Positions 44,489 to 53,166 of a stretch of DNA of 64,000 bases are shown here, one piece after another. Where the stretch lies: the NCBI RefSeq assembly GCF_900176355.1, contig NZ_FWXI01000013.1:62001-126000 (forward strand), read 5' to 3'. Under the pieces are notes generated by a model. It worked only from the letters and a program-made list of their open reading frames with translations, was not told the origin of the DNA and made no database searches. The translations under genes and the position numbers were made by a program. The first letter of the stretch is position 1. Every line of letters starts with the position of its first letter. The stretch is from Sporomusa malonica. Its GTDB lineage: Bacteria; Bacillota; Negativicutes; Sporomusales; Sporomusaceae.

Positions 44489-44498
44489 GTAAAATCAA
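44443..44498 (+). repeat. Left attachment site (attL) within tRNA-Gly
   Basis: Direct repeat of 63736-63791. The first 19 bases (CTTCCCAAGCCGTGGGTCG) and last 22 bases are identical in the two copies; four differences fall in the T-stem and keep it paired. Confidence 0.92.
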
Positions 44499-44679
44499 CA
44501 ACGACGCGGCATCTCGGCCTCAGATGAGCCTCTCAAACCCCAAAGAAATACTGCTTTGGGACGTCAGAACTTTTGATGAAGATGATGGAGAATGAGAGAG
44601 AAAACCAGAGATTGAGAGAGTTTAAAATCGTGTCAATGTTTCTTAACCAACGTACCCAATAAGGGAGGTTGGTTTTTTT

Positions 44680-45636
44680 ATGCCCAAAAGAAATGAAGAC
44701 GGCGTAATTATGAAACTAAAGAGGACGGTTGATTTTGAGCTTTTATCGGAGGAATATATCCTCATCAGGGAAGCTGAAGTATCTAAGTATACGGTCAATT
44801 CTATAAGAAATACTCTGCGGCACCTTCTTGCGAGTTTTGAGGGAGAAATCAGCGATAAAGGATTAAAGCTAAAAATATTGCAATTTTTGAGCGGCAAAAA
44901 CAACGAGCATTATAATAAGCAACTTCAGGCAATTCGAGGCTTCTTTCAGTATTGCGTAGGTGAAGGGTATCTAGATAGCAATCCCTGTACGGCAATGAAG
45001 TATAAACAGCATACGAGTCGAGTTATTCAACATAGTGAAGAAGTTATCCGAAAGCTTTTAGATGCTCCTGATAAAAATACTTGGGCTGGATTACGTGATT
45101 ATACGGCAATGGTTTTAACACTAGATACGGGTATTCGTCCAAATGAGTTAATTCAAATATGTATTTCTGATTTTGACTTTGCTAATGGCTATTTATATTT
45201 GAGGGAAAATATTACGAAGACGAAACAAAAGAGAACATTACCGATATCAGATGTATGTATTTCGGCTATCAAAAAGCTTATTCATTATCGGCATGCAAGC
45301 TGGAATAACGAGTTAGTCTTTTGTAGTTGGCGCGGAGAAAAAATTACCACAGGAGATTTGCGTGATAGATTCAGGGCTTATTCGAAAATAATCGGTACAC
45401 AAATCACACCGTATCATTTACGGCATACCTTTGCACTCTATTTTTTAAGAAACTCTTCCAAAACAGGGGTGTTTGCTTTACAGAAAATTATGGGACATAG
45501 CAAGTTGGAACAAACACGAAATTATGTAGCGTTGCTTGAAGCGGATGTTCAGCAGGCTCACCAAACTGCATCGCCGATTGCCAACCTGCTTGGACGAAGC
45601 GCAGGCAAGAAAAAAGCGATACTAATGAAATTATAA
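44680..45636 (+). CDS. Tyrosine recombinase / integrase of the island
   Basis: 318-residue phage-type integrase. N-terminal SAM-like core-binding domain (about 15-115), catalytic domain with Arg in 'DTGIRPNELI', 'HLRHTF' (HxxR), His in 'MGHSKLEQTRNY' and the nucleophile Tyr in the same stretch. It follows attL directly and reads inward, the usual arrangement for tRNA-integrating islands. Start ATG 44680 has GGGAGG at long spacing; ATG 44710 is an alternative. Its terminator was probably the palindrome at 45646-45668, now next to the inserted Thoeris unit. Confidence 0.93.
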   Translation: MPKRNEDGVIMKLKRTVDFELLSEEYILIREAEVSKYTVNSIRNTLRHLLASFEGEISDKGLKLKILQFLSGKNNEHYNKQLQAIRGFFQYCVGEGYLDSNPCTAMKYKQHTSRVIQHSEEVIRKLLDAPDKNTWAGLRDYTAMVLTLDTGIRPNELIQICISDFDFANGYLYLRENITKTKQKRTLPISDVCISAIKKLIHYRHASWNNELVFCSWRGEKITTGDLRDRFRAYSKIIGTQITPYHLRHTFALYFLRNSSKTGVFALQKIMGHSKLEQTRNYVALLEADVQQAHQTASPIANLLGRSAGKKKAILMKL

Positions 45637-45645
45637 AACGAGTAA

Positions 45646-45668
45646 AGGGATACGCAATGCGTATCCCT
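45646..45668. repeat. 23-bp palindrome, left copy of the Thoeris-unit target duplication
   Basis: Arms AGGGATACGCA and TGCGTATCCCT around one central A. Identical to 47516-47538 in the same orientation. It also works as the terminator of the integrase gene. Confidence 0.93.
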
Positions 45669-45757
45669 CAGACTGTAGACAAAGTAGTATCATAAAAATA
45701 GGTATGTATATTTAATTGAATTGTAGTTTCCTGTGTTTAGTTAGAATATACCATTAA

Positions 45758-46615
45758 TCATTTTCCTATATTATTGATGGAAAAATCACTGTTTTTCTTG
45801 CAAACGATACGTAGCTTGTGCGGATTTTTTATTTTATGAGAACTTAATTTATACGACAAAATCATCATGTCAACTAAATCTTGCTGTGAAAAAGATGCTC
45901 CCGCTCCACCATCAAATGACGTTGTTCCTGCGCCTAATACTGGTACGCATACATCATTTTCAGAATAGTTGTTCTCTAATTCCTTCCACAACAAATCCAA
46001 ACACTCAAGATACTCGTCACGAGAAAAGAATCGCCCTTTACCTTTTTCATCTAATTTTGCAAACGCCATCAATAAGTCATCGCCATTTGGTACTATGGTT
46101 CCTGAATCATACCGTGTTTTACGCAGATATTTTGATTTGCTTTGGGCTGGTATAATTTGCGCAGAACTGATTAACTGTTGGACATCTAAATCTGGATGCA
46201 ATTTTAAATACTGGCCGCATATGGAACCTGGATTTATATCTGGCGTTGCGCTACCTACTTGTGTTGTAAAACACTCATCAAAATTAATTACTCGCTTGCA
46301 TTTCCTCTTTTCGAGAATATCTCCATACTCTACAATAATCGAATAATTTTGACCTTTGATTGTAATACTACTGCGAAATTTCAAAAAAGCCATATATAGA
46401 AACGATGTTACAACACAAACAAGCAAAAAGCACATAAGACGAGATATTATAATATTAACATCTTGAGCATCTAAACGCGCAAACCATTCACATTGTTCAA
46501 GAGCCTCTTTCGTTATCCATTCATGTTTTCCAAAGAATGCCTCTGGCACAAAGGTAAATATACCTGTGACGGTAGCAAATGCTAGAGTTACCCTCTTTAC
46601 GACGAAATCAATCAA
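45758..46615 (-). CDS. thsA: Type II Thoeris effector ThsA (two TM segments plus macro domain)
   Basis: 285 residues. Two TM helices (about 8-28 and 57-79) are followed by a macro-like domain (about 88-280) with 'YSIIVEYGDILE', 'VINFDECFTTQVG', 'INPGSICGQYLK' and 'CVPVLGAGTTSFDGGAG'. This is the pattern of the ThsA macro family in TM-macro Thoeris effectors. In type II Thoeris the macro domain binds the nucleotide signal made by ThsB and the effector then damages the membrane, causing abortive infection. Its start overlaps the thsB stop by 4 bases, so the pair is coupled. Confidence 0.88.
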   Translation of the reverse strand: MIDFVVKRVTLAFATVTGIFTFVPEAFFGKHEWITKEALEQCEWFARLDAQDVNIIISRLMCFLLVCVVTSFLYMAFLKFRSSITIKGQNYSIIVEYGDILEKRKCKRVINFDECFTTQVGSATPDINPGSICGQYLKLHPDLDVQQLISSAQIIPAQSKSKYLRKTRYDSGTIVPNGDDLLMAFAKLDEKGKGRFFSRDEYLECLDLLWKELENNYSENDVCVPVLGAGTTSFDGGAGASFSQQDLVDMMILSYKLSSHKIKNPHKLRIVCKKNSDFSINNIGK

Positions 46616-47220
46616 AATCCAAGTACCTCTTTTATGTATGAATAGTCTCCAACTTTCTTCCCATTAGCATCGATTTTCCAGAATGGTTTCGCATCATTTT
46701 CGTAACCTTTCATATATGTGGGAAGCCAATTTGATTCATTACGTGTAGAATTATATACGATAATGATTGTTTTTTTCTTCTTTTGGGACTGTTCAAATTC
46801 ATGACGAAGGTAAGAACACTTATTTATGTTTCCGTAATCGTCATTCTCGCTAGGCTTGGAAACACTGGAAACTGTACACGCTTTAGCGCCGTTGGTATTT
46901 TGTTTATATGGTGTACAAGTACACTCCCATTGTTCTTTAGAAATACGTTCGCATCCGTTTCCAGCTGTTCGAGAAGCAGTCATATCGCCCACAACAAAAA
47001 TCGCTGCCGACGAAGCGTTAATTTGGCGATTAAATTCGGCTTTCAAATCACAAATTCGGCAATCATCGCTATTAGCCACACTGCCAGACGACACCTTCGA
47101 CATATCAATAAAATCGACTTTATGGAGATTATCCATTCCCCATTTATTCAATTCCTCTACTACATTTTTATCACCATTTAGCTGGTCATAGTCCGCGCTG
47201 ATGTAAACTTGCTTACTCAT
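46612..47220 (-). CDS. thsB: Thoeris sensor ThsB (TIR-like domain)
   Basis: 202 residues of the TIR-like (DUF1863/ThsB) type. Strand 1 is 'KQVYISADYDQ', a middle strand is 'SSAAIFVVGDMTAS', then 'CSYLRHEFEQSQ' with candidate catalytic Glu141, and 'KTIIIVYNS'. TIR proteins of Thoeris sense phage and convert NAD into an ADP-ribose-type signal. Residues about 88-130 form an unusual Cys-rich insertion ('GCERISKEQWECTC'). ATG 47220 is chosen (AGGAG ten bases upstream); GTG 47229 would overlap the ribosome-binding site. thsA follows. Confidence 0.87.
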   Translation of the reverse strand: MSKQVYISADYDQLNGDKNVVEELNKWGMDNLHKVDFIDMSKVSSGSVANSDDCRICDLKAEFNRQINASSAAIFVVGDMTASRTAGNGCERISKEQWECTCTPYKQNTNGAKACTVSSVSKPSENDDYGNINKCSYLRHEFEQSQKKKKTIIIVYNSTRNESNWLPTYMKGYENDAKPFWKIDANGKKVGDYSYIKEVLGF

Positions 47221-47515
47221 GCAAATCACGCTCCTTTGGGGATAATTTTAATATTTTCAAACTATACAAGGTCGTTAATAACAACTGTAACATTTTAGTA
47301 TATTATAGCACAAACTGCGAACAAAATAACCTAATTTTTACATTAAAAACCATTAAAAGCCATCAAAACTCCACCTCTTCATCGTCTGATATTTGCTCCA
47401 ATAACTTCGGATTTGCTTCAAAATTGCCTGTTTATTGTGTTGTAAATATTAAAATGTATAATCATAAGCGATTATACATTTTGTGAATTCCTTTATATAC
47501 TTTGTCTACAGTCTG

Positions 47516-47538
47516 AGGGATACGCAATGCGTATCCCT
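47516..47538. repeat. 23-bp palindrome, right copy of the Thoeris-unit target duplication
   Basis: Same sequence and orientation as 45646-45668. It now terminates radC transcription (minus strand). Confidence 0.93.
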
Positions 47539-47545
47539 TTTAAGT

Positions 47546-48013
47546 TTAGAGAATTCCTTTTTCCTTAAAACTTACATACGAACTGTCTGAGTAAATAATA
47601 TGGTCTAATACACTGATATCCAGTAGTTTCCCAGCCTCGACGAGTCGTTTGGTCAAGGAAATATCCTCTTGGCTTGGCGATGGGTCGCCGCTGGGGTGGT
47701 TATGAGCTAAAATCACCGAGGTAGTTGTTCCTCCCTGCAGCAAAGCTATCCGAAATAATTCCGCAGGACGGACAATCGAGCTATTTACGTTGCCGCTGCT
47801 GACAATACTAACTGCTAATACGTGGTTTTTGGTATTTAGCAATATGGCAACAAACTGCTCTACTATAAGTCCTTCAAATATTTTTTCAAGCAGGGGAATC
47901 GTATTGGAAGGCTGACGGATAATTTTTGGTTCTGAAGTAATAATACTGCCTTCCCTGACAAGCCTAACCGCTACTTGGGGAATATAGTGCCGTTTTGTGC
48001 ATTCACCATTCAT
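47546..48013 (-). CDS. RadC-like JAB-domain protein
   Basis: 155 residues, essentially the JAB/MPN metalloprotease-like domain of RadC, without the HhH N-terminus of chromosomal RadC. The metal motif 'ILAHNHPSGDPSPSQED' is intact and a conserved 'RPAELFRIALLQGGTT' precedes it. Such short RadC proteins are typical of mobile elements; their role is unknown (no longer considered a classical repair protein). Ribosome-binding site GGGAGGAAT upstream on the minus strand. Confidence 0.92.
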   Translation of the reverse strand: MNGECTKRHYIPQVAVRLVREGSIITSEPKIIRQPSNTIPLLEKIFEGLIVEQFVAILLNTKNHVLAVSIVSSGNVNSSIVRPAELFRIALLQGGTTTSVILAHNHPSGDPSPSQEDISLTKRLVEAGKLLDISVLDHIIYSDSSYVSFKEKGIL

Positions 48014-48412
48014 TTGTTATTCCTCCCTAATGTTTAAATAAAAACACTAGGAGGATGCTGATGCCCTACCCAGTGTTAACTGGGCAGAAGCCCTGATTTT
48101 TTGTTAGTCCATTTGTCGTAATGGAGTAAACGCTGTTCAGAAAACGAATGACGCTCGCCGTGACCAGTCGGCACGCTGTGCAATATAGGATGCCCAGAAC
48201 CTTTATCAGTTTCTAAGATTATATCCATTGTGTTATGCGAAAACAAATAATATAGAAGTTTTTTTGTGATAACCCTCGAAAAACAGCCATTTTTCAAGAA
48301 AAAAAATACAGTTTTGGTACAATTATAATGTAGGCAATTACAAAAACTGACTGCAGCAGTAACGCTAATTGTTTATCACAATAGAACCTCAAATACCAAG
48401 GAGTTGATTGAT
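48014..48412. other. Gap between radC and the next gene
   Basis: About 400 bases. A possible 11-codon leader peptide (ATG 48061 after AGGAGG) overlaps a CCCAGT/ACTGGG hairpin followed by T6 (48110 area), looking like a small attenuator or terminator. Otherwise I see no gene; a 73-codon minus-strand frame at 48076-48297 has no ribosome-binding site. Confidence 0.35.
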
Positions 48413-48892
48413 ATGAATTTGTTAGACCGCAAAACCGTTTTTGACCACTATAATATTACCCTCCATCCTGAACTGGCTCCCAAGGATTATCCCGAAGAAC
48501 TGGCAAAGAGCGTTTCGGGGCCAAGTTACGAAGACATTTGGTGCAGTAATGATGAAGATAATATCGCAAACTCGATAATTTCATCACTGAAGCAGCGTTA
48601 TCCTAACGAAAGCAATGTAGCCTATTGCTCTTTTGTTTCCGTAATTACGGAATATTTTTTGAAGCGGGGAATTTCTTATGGTACTGATATGTATGAAGCA
48701 TTTTATGCCAAAGAACATGCAGCGCAGAAATTGCTTCTAGATTTCCTTGCCGAGCAGCCAGTAGCTGAGTTGCAAGAAGGAATGCTTCTAGTTTCTAAAA
48801 AGGTGGTGAATAGACTTTATCAGGAAACGTTAAATACCGAAGAAACCATGAAGCGAATTAAGCTCTTAGAAAACTTCTATTTTGAACAATAA
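48413..48892 (+). CDS. Hypothetical island protein
   Basis: 159-residue acidic, mostly helical protein starting 'MNLLDRKTVFDHYNITLHPELAPKDYPEELAKS' (in parts), with 'YCSFVSVITEYFLKRGISYGTDMYEAFYAKEHAAQKLL'. I do not recognise a family. AAGGAG precedes ATG 48413 at good spacing and codon use looks real. No membrane or nucleic-acid-binding motif. It stands alone on the plus strand. Confidence 0.7.
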   Translation: MNLLDRKTVFDHYNITLHPELAPKDYPEELAKSVSGPSYEDIWCSNDEDNIANSIISSLKQRYPNESNVAYCSFVSVITEYFLKRGISYGTDMYEAFYAKEHAAQKLLLDFLAEQPVAELQEGMLLVSKKVVNRLYQETLNTEETMKRIKLLENFYFEQ

Positions 48893-48928
48893 GTCGGATT
48901 GAAAATGAACCCGCCAAAAATGGCGGGT

Positions 48929-49579
48929 TCAACTTTTTGCAAACACTTTGTATCGGTGTAAGCGAGTATAAATGCGCAGTTGAGAAGCTTTAAGAGGCAG
49001 TTGATGACGGTGTGCCTGTTTAAATAAATAGGCGGCAAGAGAACGTTTTTGCTCAATGATGCCTGCATAGGCTGGTATACCGTTCAATTTATTGAATTCA
49101 TAGCAAATCTGTTTGATGCTTTTAGACCGTGTAACATTGCTCAAAGCAGCTTTCGCGCCTCGGAACATGCCTGGCGACATTCGTGCCGATACAGATATCT
49201 TATTGCCGATAGCCCGTTGGACATAGATGGATAAGGTAGTGCTCTCGCTGATGGCGAGCTGTAAAGCATGGCGGCGAATATCAAAAAATGTATCGTCATA
49301 GCAAAGGTCATCTGCCACGATACCCTGTGAATGCAAAATAAAACCGATATGTTGCCACCGTAAGTAATAGAAATTGGCAAAGCCCTGCTCCTTACGGCGG
49401 CAACGTTGGAATTTAGAACGGCTGACCTGATATTTTTGCATGAGTTTTGCATCAGTCTTTCCCCATTTTTCCTGCTTATCCATACTTAATTGAATGGGGC
49501 AGTAAAAATAGTAGCCGCGCGATAGCAAATAAACGAGCATTTGCAACAATCCCTGCCAACTAAGACAAATAGTGTTCAT
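48929..49579 (-). CDS. Hypothetical island protein, basic
   Basis: 216 residues from ATG 49579 (GGGAGGTG five bases upstream on the minus strand). Begins with a hydrophobic stretch 'LSWQGLLQMLVYLLSRGYYFYCPIQ' and becomes rich in Arg/Lys ('KYQVSRSKFQRCRRKEQGFANFYYLRWQHIGFILHSQGI' in parts), which suggests nucleic-acid binding. I do not recognise the family. It lies just downstream, in reading direction, of the structured RNA region and may share its transcript. Confidence 0.72.
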   Translation of the reverse strand: MNTICLSWQGLLQMLVYLLSRGYYFYCPIQLSMDKQEKWGKTDAKLMQKYQVSRSKFQRCRRKEQGFANFYYLRWQHIGFILHSQGIVADDLCYDDTFFDIRRHALQLAISESTTLSIYVQRAIGNKISVSARMSPGMFRGAKAALSNVTRSKSIKQICYEFNKLNGIPAYAGIIEQKRSLAAYLFKQAHRHQLPLKASQLRIYTRLHRYKVFAKS

Positions 49580-49639
49580 GTTTTCACCTCCCGATGACGA
49601 AGAACACGGCATCCCTGCCAAATTATTCGCCATCCCTAT

Positions 49640-50645
49640 AAACCCAAGGTTGGTTTACACGGATGGGGAATAATCCCCAGTACGAAAAATTGCTTGCGGC
49701 AAGGACTTTCGGCAGGTCTTCTCGTCAAGTGCCACCTTGACAACCAACGCACTATTACTGACCAGCAACAGCGTCGCGCTTGTTAAAGCATCCTACTCAT
49801 CCAATCTCTCAACCTTCGCACGGCGGTTGCCACACCGCCGCCGTTCAGGTCTTGCCTTGTTAGTCAAAATCATCAAGACTGCAGTCAAGTTGCTATTCGT
49901 TAGCTTGTGTGCCTTGCGGTACGGGGTAGAATATGTAAAACCCCCGCTACTTTCAGCAAATGCTGATTTGTCTACACTAACGACATCAACGCAGTTGGTC
50001 ACTTCTCTGCAGTCTCTTACACGGTTGCCCCAACCTTTTCCAAGCTATGCTTCGGTGTAGGGGCTTTAGACTGTACCTTGCTACAGTTCCTTTACGGGTT
50101 GAGCTATTTACCAGTTGTCTTTCGACACTTGACTCCCCCGCCGTGCCTAGCGTTACGCCGTTTCCGAACGTCCCGCAGGATGGATTTGCACCATTTTGAT
50201 TTCAACAGACACACGCCCGCAGGTGGGAATGCATCGTTTCCAAGTCGCCCATATTTGCTTGGTTGCAGTGGGTAGAAGCGGTATTGCCCGCAGCCCCCAT
50301 CATAGCGACGCAAGCACCTCTCGATGCACGTCGCTTTGCCGATGCTGTCTGCATATCCGCTTGGCAGGCGGATAGTAGCGACAGCATAGCCAACTCTGCA
50401 GATTGGCAATCTGCATGTTGACCCGCAACTTTGTCGTACAAGTTATCTATCATAGACGACATTGACCATGTCGGAATTAGCTTCCGAGGGGTTCGTTATT
50501 CCATATTCCATATAGGAGTTGCGGAATGGTTAAAAACTCAAAATACCAGACCGAATCTTAATGGTACTGTCTATCGTGCCAGTAAACCGCCTCTAATGCG
50601 AGGAGCATCTGTTCTGACGTGCCCAGTGACGCTCAAAAAATGAGA
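49640..50645 (-). ncRNA. Candidate large structured non-coding RNA
   Basis: About 1 kb with no convincing protein and clearly higher GC than its surroundings. Read on the minus strand it is dense with stems: TGCTGTC/GACAGCA plus TATCCGC/GCGGATA (50343-50386), GCGACG...CGTCGC capped by a GAGA tetraloop (50305-50334), TGTC-GAAA-GACA (50116-50127), a T-loop-like hairpin ATGG-TGCAAAT-CCAT (50180-50194), ACTGTA/TACAGT, and CGGCGGT/ACCGCCG near 49825-49850. GNRA loops occur in this orientation. It resembles the large ornate RNAs of phages and mobile elements (GOLLD, ROOL and similar), but I cannot assign a class. Ends are approximate. Confidence 0.6.
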
Positions 50646-50768
50646 ATTTGAAACATTTAAATCGTATCAAAAAATATTATGTAGTTCCAAAGAAAAAACG
50701 GGTTTATTTTTTGGTAATGGAAAAAAGTTTTGATATTATTTCTATATCTGAATGGGAGGTGACAAAAT

Positions 50769-51053
50769 ATGAATAAAAATAAATTAGTTAATCGATTTGC
50801 ACACATTATCCGTGAAGCGGACAACTTATCCATGTTGCAAGACGAACATGCACTATTCTATTACATTCAACGAGTGGCTCTGGACAAAATGCTGCTGACG
50901 GTGGAGATTGAAGCTCCTGAAGAAGTTCTAAATGATACGATTGATACTGCTTTATCGCCGCAGCAAATTGCTGAGAAGGTTTTTCAGACGCAAGGTTTCT
51001 ATGACCATCTTTCCCGAAAGGAAGCCATTGCAAAGGCGGCCTGCTATTGCTAG
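50769..51053 (+). CDS. Small hypothetical island protein
   Basis: 94 residues, helical and acidic ('FAHIIREADNLSMLQDEHALFYYIQRVALDKMLLTVEIEAPEEVL' in parts). AGGTG before the ATG (GGGAGGTGAC). It ends in 'AKAACYC' and overlaps the next small frame by 53 bases. No family recognised. The pair could be one frameshifted gene or two coupled genes. Confidence 0.6.
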   Translation: MNKNKLVNRFAHIIREADNLSMLQDEHALFYYIQRVALDKMLLTVEIEAPEEVLNDTIDTALSPQQIAEKVFQTQGFYDHLSRKEAIAKAACYC

Positions 51054-51204
51054 CATCTGCATGGACTGCGGCAAACTAATTGAGGTTGGCGAGGAGCGCT
51101 TCCCTGATTACGATACTAAGCAGGTTCGCTGCAGAGAGTGTTTTCTAATAGAGATGGATAGCTGGATGCACGGGAAGCCAAATGTCGATAGTGGCAATAG
51201 CTAA
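51001..51204 (+). CDS. Small zinc-ribbon-like protein
   Basis: 67 residues with four cysteines in CxxC...CxxC spacing ('ICMDCGKLIEVGEERFP' and 'QVRCREC'), a likely zinc ribbon. ATG 51001 lies within the preceding gene in another frame; the ribosome-binding site (CAAGG) is weak. Possibly produced by coupling or by frameshift from the upstream frame. Confidence 0.55.
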   Translation: MTIFPERKPLQRRPAIASICMDCGKLIEVGEERFPDYDTKQVRCRECFLIEMDSWMHGKPNVDSGNS

Positions 51205-51756
51205 TAACAGTAAGATGTGATGACACAAGACGCATAAGAGGTGAATTTGCTAAGCGATATCCATATGCGTCTTGTGCATTTAAATGTACATAACGTTCAG
51301 CAAATGATGGAAAAGCGTTCTTTTAAATCAATAAGACTCTAAGACGGGTGGCTGTGATTACTTCTATTTACTGTTATCTCTGATTTTCTGAAAATCAAAG
51401 TAGTTGGCAAAGGGAGAAGTAATGTGCAAATCCTGTCTTGGCGTCTTTGGTTTTGAGTAAGAGCACAGTATCTTGCTAAATTGAGGTGAAACTTTATAAT
51501 ATGACTACAGTTCAGTGTTTCCACAAATAGCAAAAGTCGTTAAGACGTGAGGGGCTGGCTATTTTTGCTGTTGCTTTGTAACCGTGAGCAAGGTTATGCA
51601 AAAAAGAAGTAGTGCAAGGCTGAGTCTTAACGTCTTTGCCATTTTCCGAACGTATTTCTTCTTTAAATAGTGGTACGTGCTTAGCATGTAGTACCAGCTT
51701 GAAATGCAAAAAGGCAGGACATAATGCTCTACCTTTTTGCAGAAGTTTATATGAAG
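51205..51756. other. Non-coding stretch downstream of the helicase gene
   Basis: About 550 bases. I see no supported gene, strong terminator or long repeat; short frames here have no ribosome-binding site. Confidence 0.35.
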
Positions 51757-53082
51757 TTAAGAAGCGTTGCCAATAAAGACTATTCCCTTCCAGTGACGCC
51801 TGCTATGGTTACGGTCTTCTTTAACTTGCGGATAAAGTTGCATTAACCGTTGAGTAAACTGCTTGATATTGCAAGGCTTGTAGTTGCACGATTTAGCCCA
51901 TGCCATATATAGGTTAAACAAGTCTTTTTTGGGGTAAAGCTGAGTTGGCTCCACTTGGCAATTTTCGTCTAAAAACTCAGCCACAGAGTCATTGGCTGTG
52001 CGGTAAATATTCAACTCTTGTATGACAGAAAGGGGAATGCTGAATTTTTTATTATTCATTAAACGGCGGAGTGCAGGGATAGCAAGGTTCAAAAGTCCTG
52101 ATAGTTCTTGTGGCGTTGTTAGCTTGTCCATAAGGTCGGGGTCGGCTGCCCCTGGTAAGAATTGATTTGGGAAACGCAGGATTATCCAGCGGCGGAAAAA
52201 GCCATCACTGACATCATCGCAGTCGGGAAGGTGATTTGCGGAGAAAAACAACTTAGCAAAATTACAGGTAGTATATGGCATGCTGTACTTCTTCTCGACA
52301 GAAATCTCATCCCCAGTGGTAAGTTTTTTGAAGGTTTCGCAGGAAGGGAGTTTCTGTCCTGAGATATCTGCGCAGATGTTTACCAATTTCCCCGTTAAAC
52401 TAGCTAGACGGAAGCGATTTTGCTCAATGTCGTGAAGTGATTCGGCAGAAATATTATTTGCGCCAACGAAATGTTTCAAGAGTTTGAGGAATGCGGACTT
52501 TCCATTCCCGCCGTTGCCAACTAGGAGAGAGGCGATATCTAGTTTGGTAGTAGGCAACAGGCAATAGGCAAATAGCTCAATGACCAAGTCGTGGCACTCT
52601 ATAGGAAGCACTTGCGCCAAAAAGCGTTCAATATTGGGGCAAGTTGCATTGGGGTCGTAGGTAAGTGGAACTCGAATGCTCGATAGGTGGTGAGGAGAAT
52701 GCTCATATAGTGTGTTAGCATTCCAGTCGAGCAAGCCATTTTCAAGATTAATAAGCTGAGTCGATTTATCTAAAGTAATAGGTTGACTGCTGTAGTAATC
52801 GTTGAGGTAACGATGTACTTCGTTGCTGTGGGATGAACGAAACTTATCTCCCAATAGTCGGACAACCAAATTACTAATGTGTTTGGAAGCGCCTGCTTTA
52901 TAGACGCCGTTATTATAATAATGCAGTTCGCCATTTGCAAATAAGAGATGGTATTGTTGAGCGATGTATTCAGATAAAGTAGGGGTGTTAATGACATAGC
53001 GCCCATTTTGGTCTTTTTTCAGCCAGGAGTCTTTGATGATAATGGATGTAATTGATTTGTTTATAGTTTGGTTATTGTTCAT
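51757..53082 (-). CDS. D5/P4-type SF3 helicase (primase C-terminal family)
   Basis: 441 residues. D5_N-like region about 60-165, then SF3 helicase with Walker A 'GNGGNGKSAF' (189-198), 'GKLVNICADISGQKL' and 'FFSANHLPDCDDVSDGFFRRW' (motif C and sensor). A winged-helix-like tail follows. The N-terminus lacks a primase (AEP/TOPRIM) domain, so priming may come from the host. This is the replication initiator type of phage satellites and plasmids and suggests the island can replicate after excision. Confidence 0.9.
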   Translation of the reverse strand: MNNNQTINKSITSIIIKDSWLKKDQNGRYVINTPTLSEYIAQQYHLLFANGELHYYNNGVYKAGASKHISNLVVRLLGDKFRSSHSNEVHRYLNDYYSSQPITLDKSTQLINLENGLLDWNANTLYEHSPHHLSSIRVPLTYDPNATCPNIERFLAQVLPIECHDLVIELFAYCLLPTTKLDIASLLVGNGGNGKSAFLKLLKHFVGANNISAESLHDIEQNRFRLASLTGKLVNICADISGQKLPSCETFKKLTTGDEISVEKKYSMPYTTCNFAKLFFSANHLPDCDDVSDGFFRRWIILRFPNQFLPGAADPDLMDKLTTPQELSGLLNLAIPALRRLMNNKKFSIPLSVIQELNIYRTANDSVAEFLDENCQVEPTQLYPKKDLFNLYMAWAKSCNYKPCNIKQFTQRLMQLYPQVKEDRNHSRRHWKGIVFIGNAS

Positions 53083-53166
53083 AAAAATTACCTCTTTCTT
53101 TATCCTGCTTAGGCAGGTTATTTTTTTTGTACGATAGAGCCACTTCCTTTGATTGCGTAGTCGGGG

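Larger units (their letters stand above)
45669..47515. mobile_element. Transposon-like unit carrying only the Thoeris genes (no transposase)
   Basis: 1847 bp bounded by 18-bp perfect inverted repeats CAGACTGTAGACAAAGTA (45669-45686) and its complement (47498-47515), and flanked by identical 23-bp palindromes. The first 15 bases of the repeats equal the right end of the IS1182-like element at 54613-56161. The only genes inside are thsA and thsB. This reads as a non-autonomous passenger element mobilised in trans. Confidence 0.85.

Noticed and set aside
48076..48297. 73-codon minus-strand frame
   Set aside because: TTG start without ribosome-binding site and no recognisable family; it lies in the regulatory gap behind radC.
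49737..50462. Frames of 65-107 codons on both strands (e.g. 49737-50060, 50104-50409, 50202-50462)
   Set aside because: Low-complexity, no ribosome-binding sites, and they overlap a dense stem-loop region that is better explained as structured RNA.
49640..50645. Group II intron
   Set aside because: No GTGYG 5' end, no recognisable domain V hairpin and no reverse transcriptase frame.
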